NCBI RefSeq assembly: GCF_900162725.1
Contig: NZ_LT799418.1
Coordinates: forward strand, 905,487 to 969,486
Direction: 5' to 3'
Length of the DNA: 64,000 nt
Source of the DNA: Parabacteroides sp. Marseille-P3160
GTDB lineage: Bacteria; Bacteroidota; Bacteroidia; Bacteroidales; Tannerellaceae
Each line of letters opens with the position of its first letter. The first letter of the stretch is position 1. Below the pieces are notes generated by a model that saw only the letters and a program-made list of their open reading frames with translations, ran no database searches and was not told where the DNA came from. A program made the position numbers and the translations under genes. Below are positions 1 to 8,911 of the stretch, piece by piece.

Positions 1-37
1 TACTTTCTTTTTTACTACTCCTTTGATAACTATTCGT

Positions 38-45
38 TATTTTTG
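38..45 (+). promoter_or_regulatory. Promoter -7 box for the Ig-like lipoprotein gene
   Basis: TATTTTTG matches the Bacteroidetes -7 consensus TAnnTTTG. It ends 35 nt before the ATG at 81, so a leader of about 30 nt is expected. I see no convincing TTTG -33 element at the usual spacing. Confidence 0.5.
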
Positions 46-80
46 TCGCTCATAGATAATGAATCAGATTGGTATAGGGA

Positions 81-2003
81 ATGGAGCGGATGTTGAAGCG
101 AGTTGGATTTAAGGCTGTTATTGGATTGTTTCTGTCGGGAGTTCTTTATTCCTGCGCAAATATGGCATCCCCTAACGGAGGGCCTTATGATGAGACTCCT
201 CCTAAATTCATTAGCAGTTCGCCGCCTCCCCAAGCCACCAACTATAAGGGGAAAAAGGTGGAAATCTTTTTTGATGAATTGATCCAAATCGACAATCCTT
301 CGGAAAATGTGATCGTTACCCCTCCGCAGAAAATACCGCCCGTGATCCGTTCGGCCGGAAAAAATGTGATAGTGGAACTGGAGGATAGCCTGATTCCCAA
401 TACGACTTATACGATCGATTTCAACAATTCCATTTCGGATAATAATGAGAAAAACGAATATCCTAACTTTTCCTTTGCTTTCTCAACCGGAGATGTCATC
501 GATTCGCTGGAAATAGCCGGCGTTCTGTTGAATGCCGAAAATCTGGAACCTATGTCGGGCATTACTATCGGGTTGCATCGCGATCTGGCCGATTCCGCCT
601 TTCTGACAACGCCCTTCTTCCGTACTTCGCGGACTAACGACAAGGGGAGCTTTACCATCCGGAACATTGCTACGGGAAGCTACCGCGTCTATGCCCTGAA
701 TGACCAGAACCGGGATTATAAGTTCGACCAGCCAGGAGAAGATATCGCTTTCCTCGACTCTATCGTAGTTCCGACCTTCGAGCTTACGACACGGCAGGAT
801 ACAATCTGGAAAGACACGCTGACGATCGATACGATAAAGACGGTTTCTTACACGCGTTTCCTGCCGAATGATGTCAAGTTGCGATTATTTAAGGAGAATT
901 ACCAGCGGCAATATATGCTTCGTCCCGAGCGTTCACAAGCGAATCTGTTCTCTTTGCGTTTCAATGCGCCGCTGGATTCGATGCCTGTGCCGAAACCGCT
1001 TAATTTTGAGCCGGCAGGCAAGGAGTGGTATTATACGCAATGGGGCGACGAAGGGAAGGCCGTGAACTATTGGATTACGGATTCCCTTGTCTGGCAGCAG
1101 GATACTTTGCAAATGGAAGTAGTCTATCCCCGGACGGATTCCCTGAATGTGCTGCAAGCCGAAACCGATACGCTGCAATTGCTCTTCCGGCAGCGTCCGC
1201 AGGAAAAGAAGAAACGGAAAAAGGATGAGCCCGAGCCGATTGATTTCCTCGGAATGGCTTTCAATACAACCGGAGAGATGAACTTATTCGATACTTTATC
1301 GGTTACTTTTAATGAACCGGTAGCGGACCTGAAGAAAGAGACGATCCGGTTGGAGAAGATGGAAGCCGATTCCAGCTGGCAGGCGGCTGATTTCGACTTA
1401 AGGGTCGACTCGATCAATACGTTGCGCTATTTTCTTTTCCGCAAATGGCGCTATGGGGAAGAATACCGGTTGAATGTAGATTCGGCTGCGGTTTACAGCA
1501 TTTACGGCAAATGGAACAGCCCTTTCTCAGCGAAGTTCAAAATGAAAGAGGAAGATGCATATGGGCATTTGTTCATTTATATAGACGGGGTGGCGGATTC
1601 TATGGCTTTCGTAGAGCTTCTGAATAGAAGCGACCAGCCGGTTCGCAAGGCACAGGTAAAGGATGGGGGCGCCTTATTCATGGATTTACCGCCGGAGACC
1701 TACTATGCCCGGTTGGTGGTAGACCGCAACAGGAATGGAAAATGGGATACGGGGTTCTATCTGGATAAAATACAACCGGAAGAGGTATACTATTATCCCG
1801 GGATGTTTAAGATCATGCAGAACTGGAGGAGCGATGAGACCCGTTGGGATATCCTGGCGACTCCGTTGGATAAGCAGAAACCGTTGGATATTACGAAAAA
1901 TAAGCCGAAGGAGGCGACTAAAAAGAAGCGAAATTATAAAGATGAAGGAAAACAATCGTCTTCAAATAGCGGTACACCCAAAATCGGCGGATTACCGTTT
2001 TAG
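81..2003 (+). CDS. Ig-like (Big_5) domain lipoprotein
   Basis: This is a 640-residue exported lipoprotein. The N-terminus is a short basic stretch, a hydrophobic segment and a lipobox ending at Cys25 (LYSC). Residues about 38-135 match the Big_5/SbsA Ig-like pattern seen in many Bacteroidetes proteins, with TPP near its start and an NTTYTIDF strand. A carboxypeptidase-regulatory-like beta sandwich follows at about 145-230, another Ig-like stretch lies at about 400-500, and the tail is rich in Lys. ATG at 81 or 90 would both keep the signal peptide. The next gene starts inside its 3' end, so the two are probably translationally linked. The function is unknown; a structural or envelope-assembly role is only an inference from the fold. 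Confidence 0.85.
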   Translation: MERMLKRVGFKAVIGLFLSGVLYSCANMASPNGGPYDETPPKFISSSPPPQATNYKGKKVEIFFDELIQIDNPSENVIVTPPQKIPPVIRSAGKNVIVELEDSLIPNTTYTIDFNNSISDNNEKNEYPNFSFAFSTGDVIDSLEIAGVLLNAENLEPMSGITIGLHRDLADSAFLTTPFFRTSRTNDKGSFTIRNIATGSYRVYALNDQNRDYKFDQPGEDIAFLDSIVVPTFELTTRQDTIWKDTLTIDTIKTVSYTRFLPNDVKLRLFKENYQRQYMLRPERSQANLFSLRFNAPLDSMPVPKPLNFEPAGKEWYYTQWGDEGKAVNYWITDSLVWQQDTLQMEVVYPRTDSLNVLQAETDTLQLLFRQRPQEKKKRKKDEPEPIDFLGMAFNTTGEMNLFDTLSVTFNEPVADLKKETIRLEKMEADSSWQAADFDLRVDSINTLRYFLFRKWRYGEEYRLNVDSAAVYSIYGKWNSPFSAKFKMKEEDAYGHLFIYIDGVADSMAFVELLNRSDQPVRKAQVKDGGALFMDLPPETYYARLVVDRNRNGKWDTGFYLDKIQPEEVYYYPGMFKIMQNWRSDETRWDILATPLDKQKPLDITKNKPKEATKKKRNYKDEGKQSSSNSGTPKIGGLPF

Positions 2004-2829
2004 ATTGATAGGGCTTCTGGCCCTCTTTTTATGGTTCTTGTCCGCAGTTGAGGCGCGGACACAATGTTTACCTAAAAACCTGCCTTTCAATTATGGAGAG
2101 CAGGTCTTCTATGATGCCTATTTCAAATGGGGAATATTGATGCCTAAAGCCGGGGAAGCTGCGCTTTCCTACAATCAGACTAGATATGGTGGCAGGCAGG
2201 CTTCTCGTTACCGCCTGACTTTCCATACGACAGGGCTTTTCGAGTCTGTCTACCGCATGAGAGATACGCTGAACTGTTATTTCTCACAGGATAACCAGCT
2301 CCTTTTTGCAAACAAGCGGGCGGATGAGCATAAAGATCCTTTTTTATATGACGATCTTGCTTTTTCCTACCGGAATCAGAAGACGTACGTACATTCCCGC
2401 CGCTATACTTCGGAACGGGTTAAGATCGATACGGTGATGGCCGGAGACGGTTGCGTATTCGACATGCTGGGGGCGGTCTTTTATCTCCGTACGTTGGATT
2501 GGGAACGTCTGACTCCCGGTGATGAATATCCTCTCATTGCAGCGCTCGGACGCAATATGATCAAATTGAAAGTCCGTTACCACGGACAGGAAATCGTTAC
2601 CCAGGGGCAGTCCGTAAAGTATAAGACCCTCCGGTTTTCCTTGGATATTTACGACGAGGCCTTTTCGGAAAGCAGCTCGGCCGCTACCGTTTGGATAGGA
2701 GACGACGAGAACCATCTCCCTGTAAAGATCCGGGCTAAATTAAAAATAGGTGCTGCGGAAATCAACTATAAGAGTTCCAAAGGGCTGAAATACCCTTTGA
2801 CTTGCCGGATTGTGATGCCTAAGCAATAG
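1942..2829 (+). CDS. DUF3108 domain-containing exported protein
   Basis: A 295-residue protein with a hydrophobic segment at about residues 21-37, followed by a mature part that begins LPFNYGEQVFYDAYF, typical of the DUF3108 family (beta-rich, periplasmic or outer-membrane associated, function unknown). The frame stays open further upstream, but that extension is Arg-rich and out of character, so I take the ATG at 1942, which overlaps the previous gene by 62 bp. A TTG at 2005, just after the upstream stop codon, is an alternative that removes the overlap and puts the hydrophobic segment at the N-terminus. It is probably co-transcribed with the Ig-like lipoprotein. Confidence 0.8.
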   Translation: MKENNRLQIAVHPKSADYRFRLIGLLALFLWFLSAVEARTQCLPKNLPFNYGEQVFYDAYFKWGILMPKAGEAALSYNQTRYGGRQASRYRLTFHTTGLFESVYRMRDTLNCYFSQDNQLLFANKRADEHKDPFLYDDLAFSYRNQKTYVHSRRYTSERVKIDTVMAGDGCVFDMLGAVFYLRTLDWERLTPGDEYPLIAALGRNMIKLKVRYHGQEIVTQGQSVKYKTLRFSLDIYDEAFSESSSAATVWIGDDENHLPVKIRAKLKIGAAEINYKSSKGLKYPLTCRIVMPKQ

Positions 2830-2869
2830 CCCCTATTCATCCTCCGGCAGGTGGAAAGATATTGTCATC

Positions 2870-4345
2870 TTACCGGTTCAATTTCCACTCGGCGCCTTCT
2901 TTGGTGTCTTTGATCTCGAAACCGATTTCCGCCAGTTCATTCCGTATCCGGTCCGAAGTAGCCCAGTCTTTGTTGGTTTTCGCCTGTTGGCGTATATTGA
3001 GTAACAAATCGATGGCCTTGCTGAATGCCTCGTTGCTGCCCGGGTCGCTTGTCGCTTCCGGTTGGATGCCGAGCAACTCGACTAGGAAAATTTGGAATAC
3101 TTCCTGCCATTCTTTCAAATCTCCGGCAGAAAGGGTTGCTTTTTCGTCTTTCACCGTGTTGATTTCGCGGGTGGCATCGAAGAGGAGAGAGATGACCACC
3201 GGCGTATTCAAGTCGTCGTTCATCGCCTGATAGCATTTCTCCCGTAATCCTGTAAGCGTAACGGTGGAAGCTTCCGCCGGATTTATTTTCTGCAAGTGCT
3301 CATAAGCTTCGAGCAAGCGGTTCAGCCCTTTGGCAGAAGCCTGCAGCGCTTCGTTGCTGAAGTCCACTGTACTGCGGTAATGCGCCTGAAGGATAAAGAA
3401 ACGGATAATCATCGGTGAATAAGCCTGGTGAAGCAATTTGTGATTGCCGCTGAAGAACTCTTCCAGCGTGATGGAATTGCCCAGCGATTTTCCCATCTTC
3501 TGCCCATTGACTGTGATCATGTTATTATGCATCCAGTAATGTACCATCTCGTCTCCCTGGGAAGCGACGGCCTGTGCAATCTCGCATTCGTGATGAGGGA
3601 AAATCAGGTCCATTCCTCCTCCGTGGATATCGAAATGATCGCCGAGGTATTTCTTCCCCATGGCCGTACATTCGCAATGCCAGCCGGGAAAACCGTTGCT
3701 CCAAGGCGACGGCCAGCGCATGATATGTTCCGGTTGTGCTGATTTCCAGAGGGCGAAGTCGATCTGGTTGCGTTTTTCTTCCTGCCCTTCCAGTTCACGG
3801 GTTGTATTGAGCATATCATCGATATTCCGTCCCGAAAGGACACCGTACCGGTGGACTTTGTTATATTTTGCGACGTCGAAATAGACGGATCCCTGGCTTT
3901 CGTAGGCGTAACCGTTATCCAATATCTTTTTGACTAGTTCGATCTGTTCGATAATATGTCCGGAAGCCAACGGTTCGATACTGGGACGTTGCACATTCAT
4001 CCGGTCCATCGCTTCATGGTATCGGTTTTGATAATACTGGGCGACTTCCATCGGTTCCAGTTGTTCCACTCGGGCCAGCTTGGCGATCTTGTCTTCTCCG
4101 CTGTCGGCGTCATGCTCCAGATGGCCGACATCCGTAATGTTGCGGACGTAACGTACTTTATATCCCAGATGCTTCAGGTAACGGAAAAGGATATCGAACG
4201 TAATGGCCGAACGGGCATGTCCCAAATGAGGATCTCCATAGACGGTAGGGCCGCATACATATATTCCGACATGAGGTTCGTGCAAGGGTATAAATTGTTC
4301 TTTCTTTCTACTGAGCGTGTTGTAAATCGTCAAAGGGTGTTCCAT
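2870..4345 (-). CDS. cysS: Cysteinyl-tRNA synthetase
   Basis: A class I aminoacyl-tRNA synthetase of 491 residues that charges tRNA-Cys. The HIGH motif is HLGH at residues 40-43 and the KMSKS loop is KMGKS at 283-287. The zinc ligands that select cysteine are present: Cys31, Cys224, His251 and Glu255. The reading frame continues 78 codons upstream, but that stretch overlaps the divergent PAP2 gene and lacks family similarity, so the start is the ATG at 4345. A TAnnTTTG box lies 25 nt upstream of it on the same strand. The length is normal for the family. Confidence 0.97.
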   Translation of the reverse strand: MEHPLTIYNTLSRKKEQFIPLHEPHVGIYVCGPTVYGDPHLGHARSAITFDILFRYLKHLGYKVRYVRNITDVGHLEHDADSGEDKIAKLARVEQLEPMEVAQYYQNRYHEAMDRMNVQRPSIEPLASGHIIEQIELVKKILDNGYAYESQGSVYFDVAKYNKVHRYGVLSGRNIDDMLNTTRELEGQEEKRNQIDFALWKSAQPEHIMRWPSPWSNGFPGWHCECTAMGKKYLGDHFDIHGGGMDLIFPHHECEIAQAVASQGDEMVHYWMHNNMITVNGQKMGKSLGNSITLEEFFSGNHKLLHQAYSPMIIRFFILQAHYRSTVDFSNEALQASAKGLNRLLEAYEHLQKINPAEASTVTLTGLREKCYQAMNDDLNTPVVISLLFDATREINTVKDEKATLSAGDLKEWQEVFQIFLVELLGIQPEATSDPGSNEAFSKAIDLLLNIRQQAKTNKDWATSDRIRNELAEIGFEIKDTKEGAEWKLNR

Positions 4346-4370
4346 ATCTGTTAATTCATTTTCAGGAAGG

Positions 4371-4378
4371 CAAATATA
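4371..4378 (-). promoter_or_regulatory. Promoter -7 box for cysS
   Basis: On the minus strand this reads TATATTTG, a full match to TAnnTTTG, 25 nt before the cysS ATG. It lies 11 bp from the divergent PAP2 box, so the two polymerase footprints must overlap and compete. Confidence 0.6.
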
Positions 4379-4389
4379 TGAAAATATTC

Positions 4390-4397
4390 TATCTTTG
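4390..4397 (+). promoter_or_regulatory. Promoter -7 box for the PAP2 gene, only 6 nt from its ATG
   Basis: TATCTTTG is a full match to TAnnTTTG. Only six bases (CCGACT) separate it from the ATG at 4404. Transcription normally starts a few bases after this box, so the mRNA should have no leader or one of 1-3 nt. Confidence 0.6.
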
Positions 4398-4403
4398 CCG
4401 ACT

Positions 4404-5159
4404 ATGAACTCGGTAAAGATATGGATATTCTTGTTCTTGCTTGTTGCAAGGCCTTTGTCGGGGCAGGAGAAAGCGTCTGTAGACAGTGTTCCCGAACGCG
4501 TGCCTGTCGTCGGATACCGGTTTAGCGCCAGGCAATTGATCCTGCCGGCATCGCTGATCGCCGTCGGAGCTGCCGGCACGGCGATCGACGGGATGAATGA
4601 CTTTCATCTTTTTTCACGTAAAGACTCGGTAAAGAGGGTCCGGGTGGATGATTATGTGGAATGGGGGATGCTCGGATGGGTTTTTGCCTGCGACCTGCTT
4701 GGGAAGGAGAAGCATCATTGGCTCGACCAGTTCTTCCTTCTCGGGATTGCCGAAGGATTGAACGCAGGGATGGTGCATACGCTGAAGAATGTGGTCGATG
4801 AGCGCCGTCCGGATGGCTGTCCCTACTCTTTTCCTTCGGGGCATACGGCCAATTCCTTTCTGGGAGCACATATGGCTTATAAGGAGTTTAAGGACAGCAG
4901 CCCGTTCCTAGCCTATTCCGGTTACGCAATCGCCACGGCGGTGGGCGTCTCGCGCATTTGCAATAACCGCCATTGGGTAGCGGATGTCGTGGGAGGTGCC
5001 GGCTTCGGGATCCTGTCGGTCGAGTTGGCTTATTTATGCTATTTTCCGCTCCGTAATGCGATCGCCCGCAGCGTAAACAGTCGCAGCGCTCGGCAGTTTG
5101 TAGTCGTTCCGACTTTTCATACGCAAGGCGCCGGTTTTTACTTCTCTTATTCTTTTTAA
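4404..5159 (+). CDS. PAP2-family phosphatase
   Basis: A 251-residue membrane-associated phosphatase of the PAP2/acid phosphatase family, which removes phosphate from lipid phosphates such as undecaprenyl pyrophosphate or phosphatidylglycerophosphate. All three catalytic motifs are visible: K128 to R135-P136 (KNVVDERRP), the S145-G-H147 core in PSGHT, and R184 to H190 with Asp194 ([12 protein letters not shown]). The N-terminus is a signal peptide (residues 1-20). The frame also opens with a TTG at 4395, but that lies inside the promoter box, so ATG 4404 is the start. It is divergent from cysS. The substrate cannot be read from the sequence. Confidence 0.88.
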   Translation: MNSVKIWIFLFLLVARPLSGQEKASVDSVPERVPVVGYRFSARQLILPASLIAVGAAGTAIDGMNDFHLFSRKDSVKRVRVDDYVEWGMLGWVFACDLLGKEKHHWLDQFFLLGIAEGLNAGMVHTLKNVVDERRPDGCPYSFPSGHTANSFLGAHMAYKEFKDSSPFLAYSGYAIATAVGVSRICNNRHWVADVVGGAGFGILSVELAYLCYFPLRNAIARSVNSRSARQFVVVPTFHTQGAGFYFSYSF

Positions 5160-5177
5160 ACTTTCGTCTAAATTCCG

Positions 5178-5185
5178 TACCTTTG
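5178..5185 (+). promoter_or_regulatory. Promoter -7 box for metG
   Basis: TACCTTTG matches TAnnTTTG and lies 26 nt before the metG ATG at 5212, in the short gap after the PAP2 gene. Confidence 0.55.
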
Positions 5186-5211
5186 GCCGTCAAAAAAAAG
5201 AATCCAAAGGT

Positions 5212-7254
5212 ATGGAAGAGAAACATTTCAAAAGAACTTTAATTACGACCGCCCTGCCATATGCCAACGGGCCGGTGCATATCGGTCATTTAGCTGGTGT
5301 ATATGTCCCCGCTGATATTTATGCGCGCTATCTCCGTTTGAAAGGAGAAGAAGTGTTGATGATCGGAGGATCGGACGAGCACGGCGTGCCGATTACACTG
5401 CGTGCCAAAAAGGAAGGAGTGACACCGCAGGATATTGTAGACCGGTATCATGGCATTATTAAAAAGTCTTTTGAAGATTTTGGCATCACCTTTGACATCT
5501 ATTCCCGAACGACTTCGAAGATACATCATGACCTGGCTTCCCAATTCTTCCGTACCCTTTATGACAAGGGAGTCTTTATTGAGAAGACGAACGAGCAATA
5601 TTACGATGAAGAAGCCAAACAATTCCTTGCCGACCGGTATATCACCGGTACTTGTCCGCATTGCCATAACGAACATGCCTATGGCGACCAATGCGAAGCC
5701 TGCGGAACTTCGCTGAGCCCGACCGACCTGATTAATCCGAAATCAGTCATCAGTGGTAGTGCACCTGTGATGCGGGAGACCAAACACTGGTATCTGCCGT
5801 TGGATAAATACGAGCCTTTTCTTCGTCATTGGATCTTGGACGAACACAAGGAATGGAAGGCCAATGTGTATGGACAATGTAAGAGCTGGTTGGATTTAGG
5901 GCTCCAACCGCGCGCCGTGAGCCGTGATTTGGATTGGGGCATCCCTGTTCCGGTCGAAGGAGCAGAAGGGAAAGTGTTGTACGTTTGGTTTGACGCACCG
6001 ATCGGCTATATTTCCAATACAAAAGAACTACTTCCCGACAGTTGGGAGAAATGGTGGAAAGACCCGGAATCTCGTTTGGTGCATTTTATCGGAAAAGATA
6101 ATATCGTTTTTCACTGCATCGTCTTCCCTACCATGCTGAAGGCAGAAGGGACGTACAATCTGCCCGACAATGTCCCGGCGAATGAATTCCTGAATCTGGA
6201 GGGTGATAAGATTTCCACCTCTCGCAACTGGGCGGTTTGGCTGAATGAATATCTCGTCGATCTGCCGGACAAGCAGGATATCTTGCGATACGTTCTGACG
6301 GCAAATGCACCGGAAACAAAAGATAATGATTTTACGTGGAAGGACTTTCAAGCGCGAAACAACAATGAACTGGTGGCCATCCTGGGCAACTTCGTAAACC
6401 GTACCCTGGTGCTGACCGGCAAGTATTTCAAGAACCGGGTGCCTGAATCCGGAGAATGGACGGACTATGACCGTGAAACCTGGGAAGAAGTCTCCAAAGT
6501 CAGGGGTAACGTAGAGCAGCTTCTGGATACGTTCCACTTCCGGGATGCACAGAAAGAAGCGATGAACCTGGCACGCATAGGAAATAAATACCTGGCCGAT
6601 ACGGAGCCATGGAGTGTTGCCAAAACCGACCTCGGACGGGTAGCGACCATCCTGAATATCTCCCTGCAAATCACAGCGAACCTCGGTATTGTCTTCGAGC
6701 CTTTCCTTCCTTTCAGCATGGAGAAACTAAACCGGATGCTTAATGTGGAAGCTTTGGGATGGAACCGCCTGGGAGATAAGAATCTTCTGGAGGCAGGACA
6801 TGAATTAGGCAAAGCGGATTTGTTGTTTGAAAAGATCGACGATGAGATCATCGAGCGCCAGGTACAAAAGCTACAGGACACCAAGAAGGCGAACGAAGCG
6901 GAAAACCACCAGGCGAAGCCGATCCGGGAAGCGGTACCTTTTGACAATTTTACCAAGCTGGATATCCGGGTAGGAACGATCCTGGAATGTAGCCGGGTGC
7001 CGAAAGCCGACAAGCTATTGCAGTTCAAGATCGACGACGGATTGAAGGGCCGTACGATCGTTTCCGGCATTGCACAGCATTATGCGCCGGAGGAGTTAGT
7101 CGGCAAACAAGTCTGTTTTATTGCCAACTTGGAGCCCCGCAAACTCAAAGGCATTATTTCTGAGGGAATGATCCTCTCAGCAGAAAATGCCGACGGTTCC
7201 CTTGCGGTAATTACGCCGCAAAAAATGGTCAAACCCGGCAGCGAAATCAAATAA
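5212..7254 (+). CDS. metG: Methionyl-tRNA synthetase
   Basis: A 680-residue class I synthetase that charges tRNA-Met. HIGH is at residues 23-26 and the KMSKS-equivalent KISTS at 333-337. Four cysteines for the zinc knuckle are at 148, 151, 161 and 164. From about residue 580 to the end there is an EMAP/Trbp111-type tRNA-binding domain ([13 protein letters not shown]), the C-terminal appendage that dimerises many bacterial MetRS enzymes. It has its own promoter box and ends at a strong terminator. Nothing is missing. Confidence 0.97.
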   Translation: MEEKHFKRTLITTALPYANGPVHIGHLAGVYVPADIYARYLRLKGEEVLMIGGSDEHGVPITLRAKKEGVTPQDIVDRYHGIIKKSFEDFGITFDIYSRTTSKIHHDLASQFFRTLYDKGVFIEKTNEQYYDEEAKQFLADRYITGTCPHCHNEHAYGDQCEACGTSLSPTDLINPKSVISGSAPVMRETKHWYLPLDKYEPFLRHWILDEHKEWKANVYGQCKSWLDLGLQPRAVSRDLDWGIPVPVEGAEGKVLYVWFDAPIGYISNTKELLPDSWEKWWKDPESRLVHFIGKDNIVFHCIVFPTMLKAEGTYNLPDNVPANEFLNLEGDKISTSRNWAVWLNEYLVDLPDKQDILRYVLTANAPETKDNDFTWKDFQARNNNELVAILGNFVNRTLVLTGKYFKNRVPESGEWTDYDRETWEEVSKVRGNVEQLLDTFHFRDAQKEAMNLARIGNKYLADTEPWSVAKTDLGRVATILNISLQITANLGIVFEPFLPFSMEKLNRMLNVEALGWNRLGDKNLLEAGHELGKADLLFEKIDDEIIERQVQKLQDTKKANEAENHQAKPIREAVPFDNFTKLDIRVGTILECSRVPKADKLLQFKIDDGLKGRTIVSGIAQHYAPEELVGKQVCFIANLEPRKLKGIISEGMILSAENADGSLAVITPQKMVKPGSEIK

Positions 7255-7274
7255 TTAACTCAATAGAAAGCAAA

Positions 7275-7306
7275 AAGAGGGGGCAAAAACTTTGCCCCCT
7301 CTTCTT
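7275..7306 (+). terminator. Intrinsic terminator after metG
   Basis: A 13-bp perfect stem (7275-7287 with 7291-7303) has a 3-nt loop and a GC-rich core of five G and five C. A short T-rich stretch follows. The A-rich left side also lets it work from the minus strand. Confidence 0.85.
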
Positions 7307-7544
7307 ATATACCCATAAAGTGAAGAGAATTGCTCCTAACTTGGATTGACGAGCCCAGAAACAATAAAAAAACAGAACAATTACAAAATCTAAATATAAA
7401 AATATCTCTACAAATGAAATCATAAAGCAGTTTTTGAGCTATTTGCAGAATATCTCTACTTAATTTTCAGATATATATAAACTCACTATGAGTGTAACCT
7501 GCAATCAGAGATGCAGTAATTTCAGCAATGAGGGTATTGCATTT

Positions 7545-8243
7545 TTAATTGTTGTTTACAATGAACGAACTGATACAATTTTTCCATGTTGCAATAGTTC
7601 CGTCATTAGTGTTAAAACGCCTAAAAATCGCATCAAAATTTTCAATACTTGTCGTGAAAGTCAGGGAATTACCTTTATAGTCTTTGTCTTCAAATACAGT
7701 TATAGAAAAACCTATATTATTTTTAACAGATAATGTGTTGTCATTCATTTTACCTAGTTTATGAATCATTATTACAGCCTTATCAGTAGGTCCTAATGGA
7801 GTTCTGTTTTGCTCAAAGGGCCATGCCTTTCCTTGATAAAAAATATCCTTATAAAATGTAACCAAAGGATTGCTTTCTGTTGTTGTTGCACTTTTAGTCA
7901 CTACTGCAGTTGTAGGTACCGCGCATTCTTTTTTCAAAGATTCTATATTATCAAAAAAAGCAAGAGTACCATCTTTATTCAAGTAAGTAGATAGATTAGG
8001 TATTTGGCTTAAATCTTTTAACTTCTCCTCAATATTTTTATCGGCAAAAATTGCCGTTGAATCATCATTAAGCATATAGGAAGTAGAATACTCTTTACCC
8101 AAATAAGTAAAAGATATAGAATATTCATTTTGAGGAGAGATGTTAGAACTGTTCTTCAAAAAAGAATCTTCTTCATTATTGCATGAGACTAGGAATAAAA
8201 CACTTAATGCGTTGATCGTGAGGTAGATAATCGTCTTTTTCAT
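7545..8243 (-). CDS. Lipoprotein with a beta/gamma-crystallin-like C-terminus
   Basis: A 232-residue lipoprotein: signal peptide with lipobox Cys21 (LVSC), then a Ser/Asn-rich linker. I do not recognise the middle. The last 60 residues carry the pattern of a beta/gamma-crystallin or I36-type Greek-key motif: a strand ending VFEDKDYKGNSLTFT, then a Trp and NCISSF near the end. Such domains bind calcium or act as inhibitors or surface proteins in other bacteria; the function here is unknown. The gene is clearly more AT-rich than the synthetase genes on both sides and stands alone, which suggests an accessory gene. The start is well placed at the signal peptide. Confidence 0.75.
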   Translation of the reverse strand: MKKTIIYLTINALSVLFLVSCNNEEDSFLKNSSNISPQNEYSISFTYLGKEYSTSYMLNDDSTAIFADKNIEEKLKDLSQIPNLSTYLNKDGTLAFFDNIESLKKECAVPTTAVVTKSATTTESNPLVTFYKDIFYQGKAWPFEQNRTPLGPTDKAVIMIHKLGKMNDNTLSVKNNIGFSITVFEDKDYKGNSLTFTTSIENFDAIFRRFNTNDGTIATWKNCISSFIVNNN

Positions 8244-8326
8244 AGTATGTGTATTTAATTGTAAGTAAAATACAATATTAAAAAGACAAAAATCAAACTT
8301 TTTAACACTTTTAACGTACTTTCCTA

Positions 8327-8905
8327 TTAAAAATCAATTCCGTAGGTGTATGTTTTTACCACTTCAATCTCGATTTTCAATGTTGAATAAGCCGGAATTT
8401 CTTCTTTTTCTGTATAACTAATTGAACCGTAACCTAATTCCTGGGGAATCCAAATCTCAGCTTTCTCTCCTTCTTTCATCGTTTGAAGAGCTGTTGACCA
8501 ACCTTCAATAGGGCAAGTCATGTACCCTGTACTACTACTGGAACTGTAATTTGCGACTGTTGAACTGACGGCAACCTGATAAGGAACACCATCCTCAAAC
8601 AAACGTTGATTATAAGAAGTTCCATCGACAAGCCATCCTTTATAATATACATCTACACGGCTATTAAAAAATATCTTTTTTCCGGTTCCTTCTTTCAGTA
8701 TTCTCTTGTAAACGACTTTGCCCATATTCGTACTGCTTTGGGCTTGGATTTTAGTATAAGCGGAATTCGATGCAATTTCCTGAAAGGCCTGTTCGTTTTC
8801 CGTTTTCCAAGCTTCGTCGATTACTTCCTCATCATCGTCTCCGCAGGCTGTGAATAACACGGCACTACACAGGAGTAACATCGCGAGATAAACATATTTT
8901 TTCAT
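8327..8905 (-). CDS. FKBP-type peptidyl-prolyl isomerase lipoprotein
   Basis: A 192-residue periplasm- or surface-facing lipoprotein with lipobox Cys21 (LFTAC) and an acidic run after it. The C-terminal half (about 80-188) is an FKBP domain, with VDVYYKGWLVDGT, a WSTALQTMKEGEKAEIWIP segment and the conserved LGYG. FKBPs turn X-Pro bonds and help proteins fold. It starts 6 nt after the glyS stop on the same strand, so the two are almost certainly one transcript. That pairing is probably positional and not functional. Confidence 0.9.
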   Translation of the reverse strand: MKKYVYLAMLLLCSAVLFTACGDDDEEVIDEAWKTENEQAFQEIASNSAYTKIQAQSSTNMGKVVYKRILKEGTGKKIFFNSRVDVYYKGWLVDGTSYNQRLFEDGVPYQVAVSSTVANYSSSSSTGYMTCPIEGWSTALQTMKEGEKAEIWIPQELGYGSISYTEKEEIPAYSTLKIEIEVVKTYTYGIDF

Positions 8906-8911
8906 GTTATT

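Noticed and set aside
1735-1941. Upstream extension of the DUF3108 gene
   Set aside because: Arg-rich, lies inside the Ig-like gene, and would bury the signal peptide.
4346-4579. 78-codon upstream extension of cysS
   Set aside because: It overlaps the PAP2 gene and the cysS promoter box; the normal CysRS start is at 4345.
6028-6669. 213-codon frame antisense to metG
   Set aside because: A shadow of a well-supported synthetase gene, with no family match.
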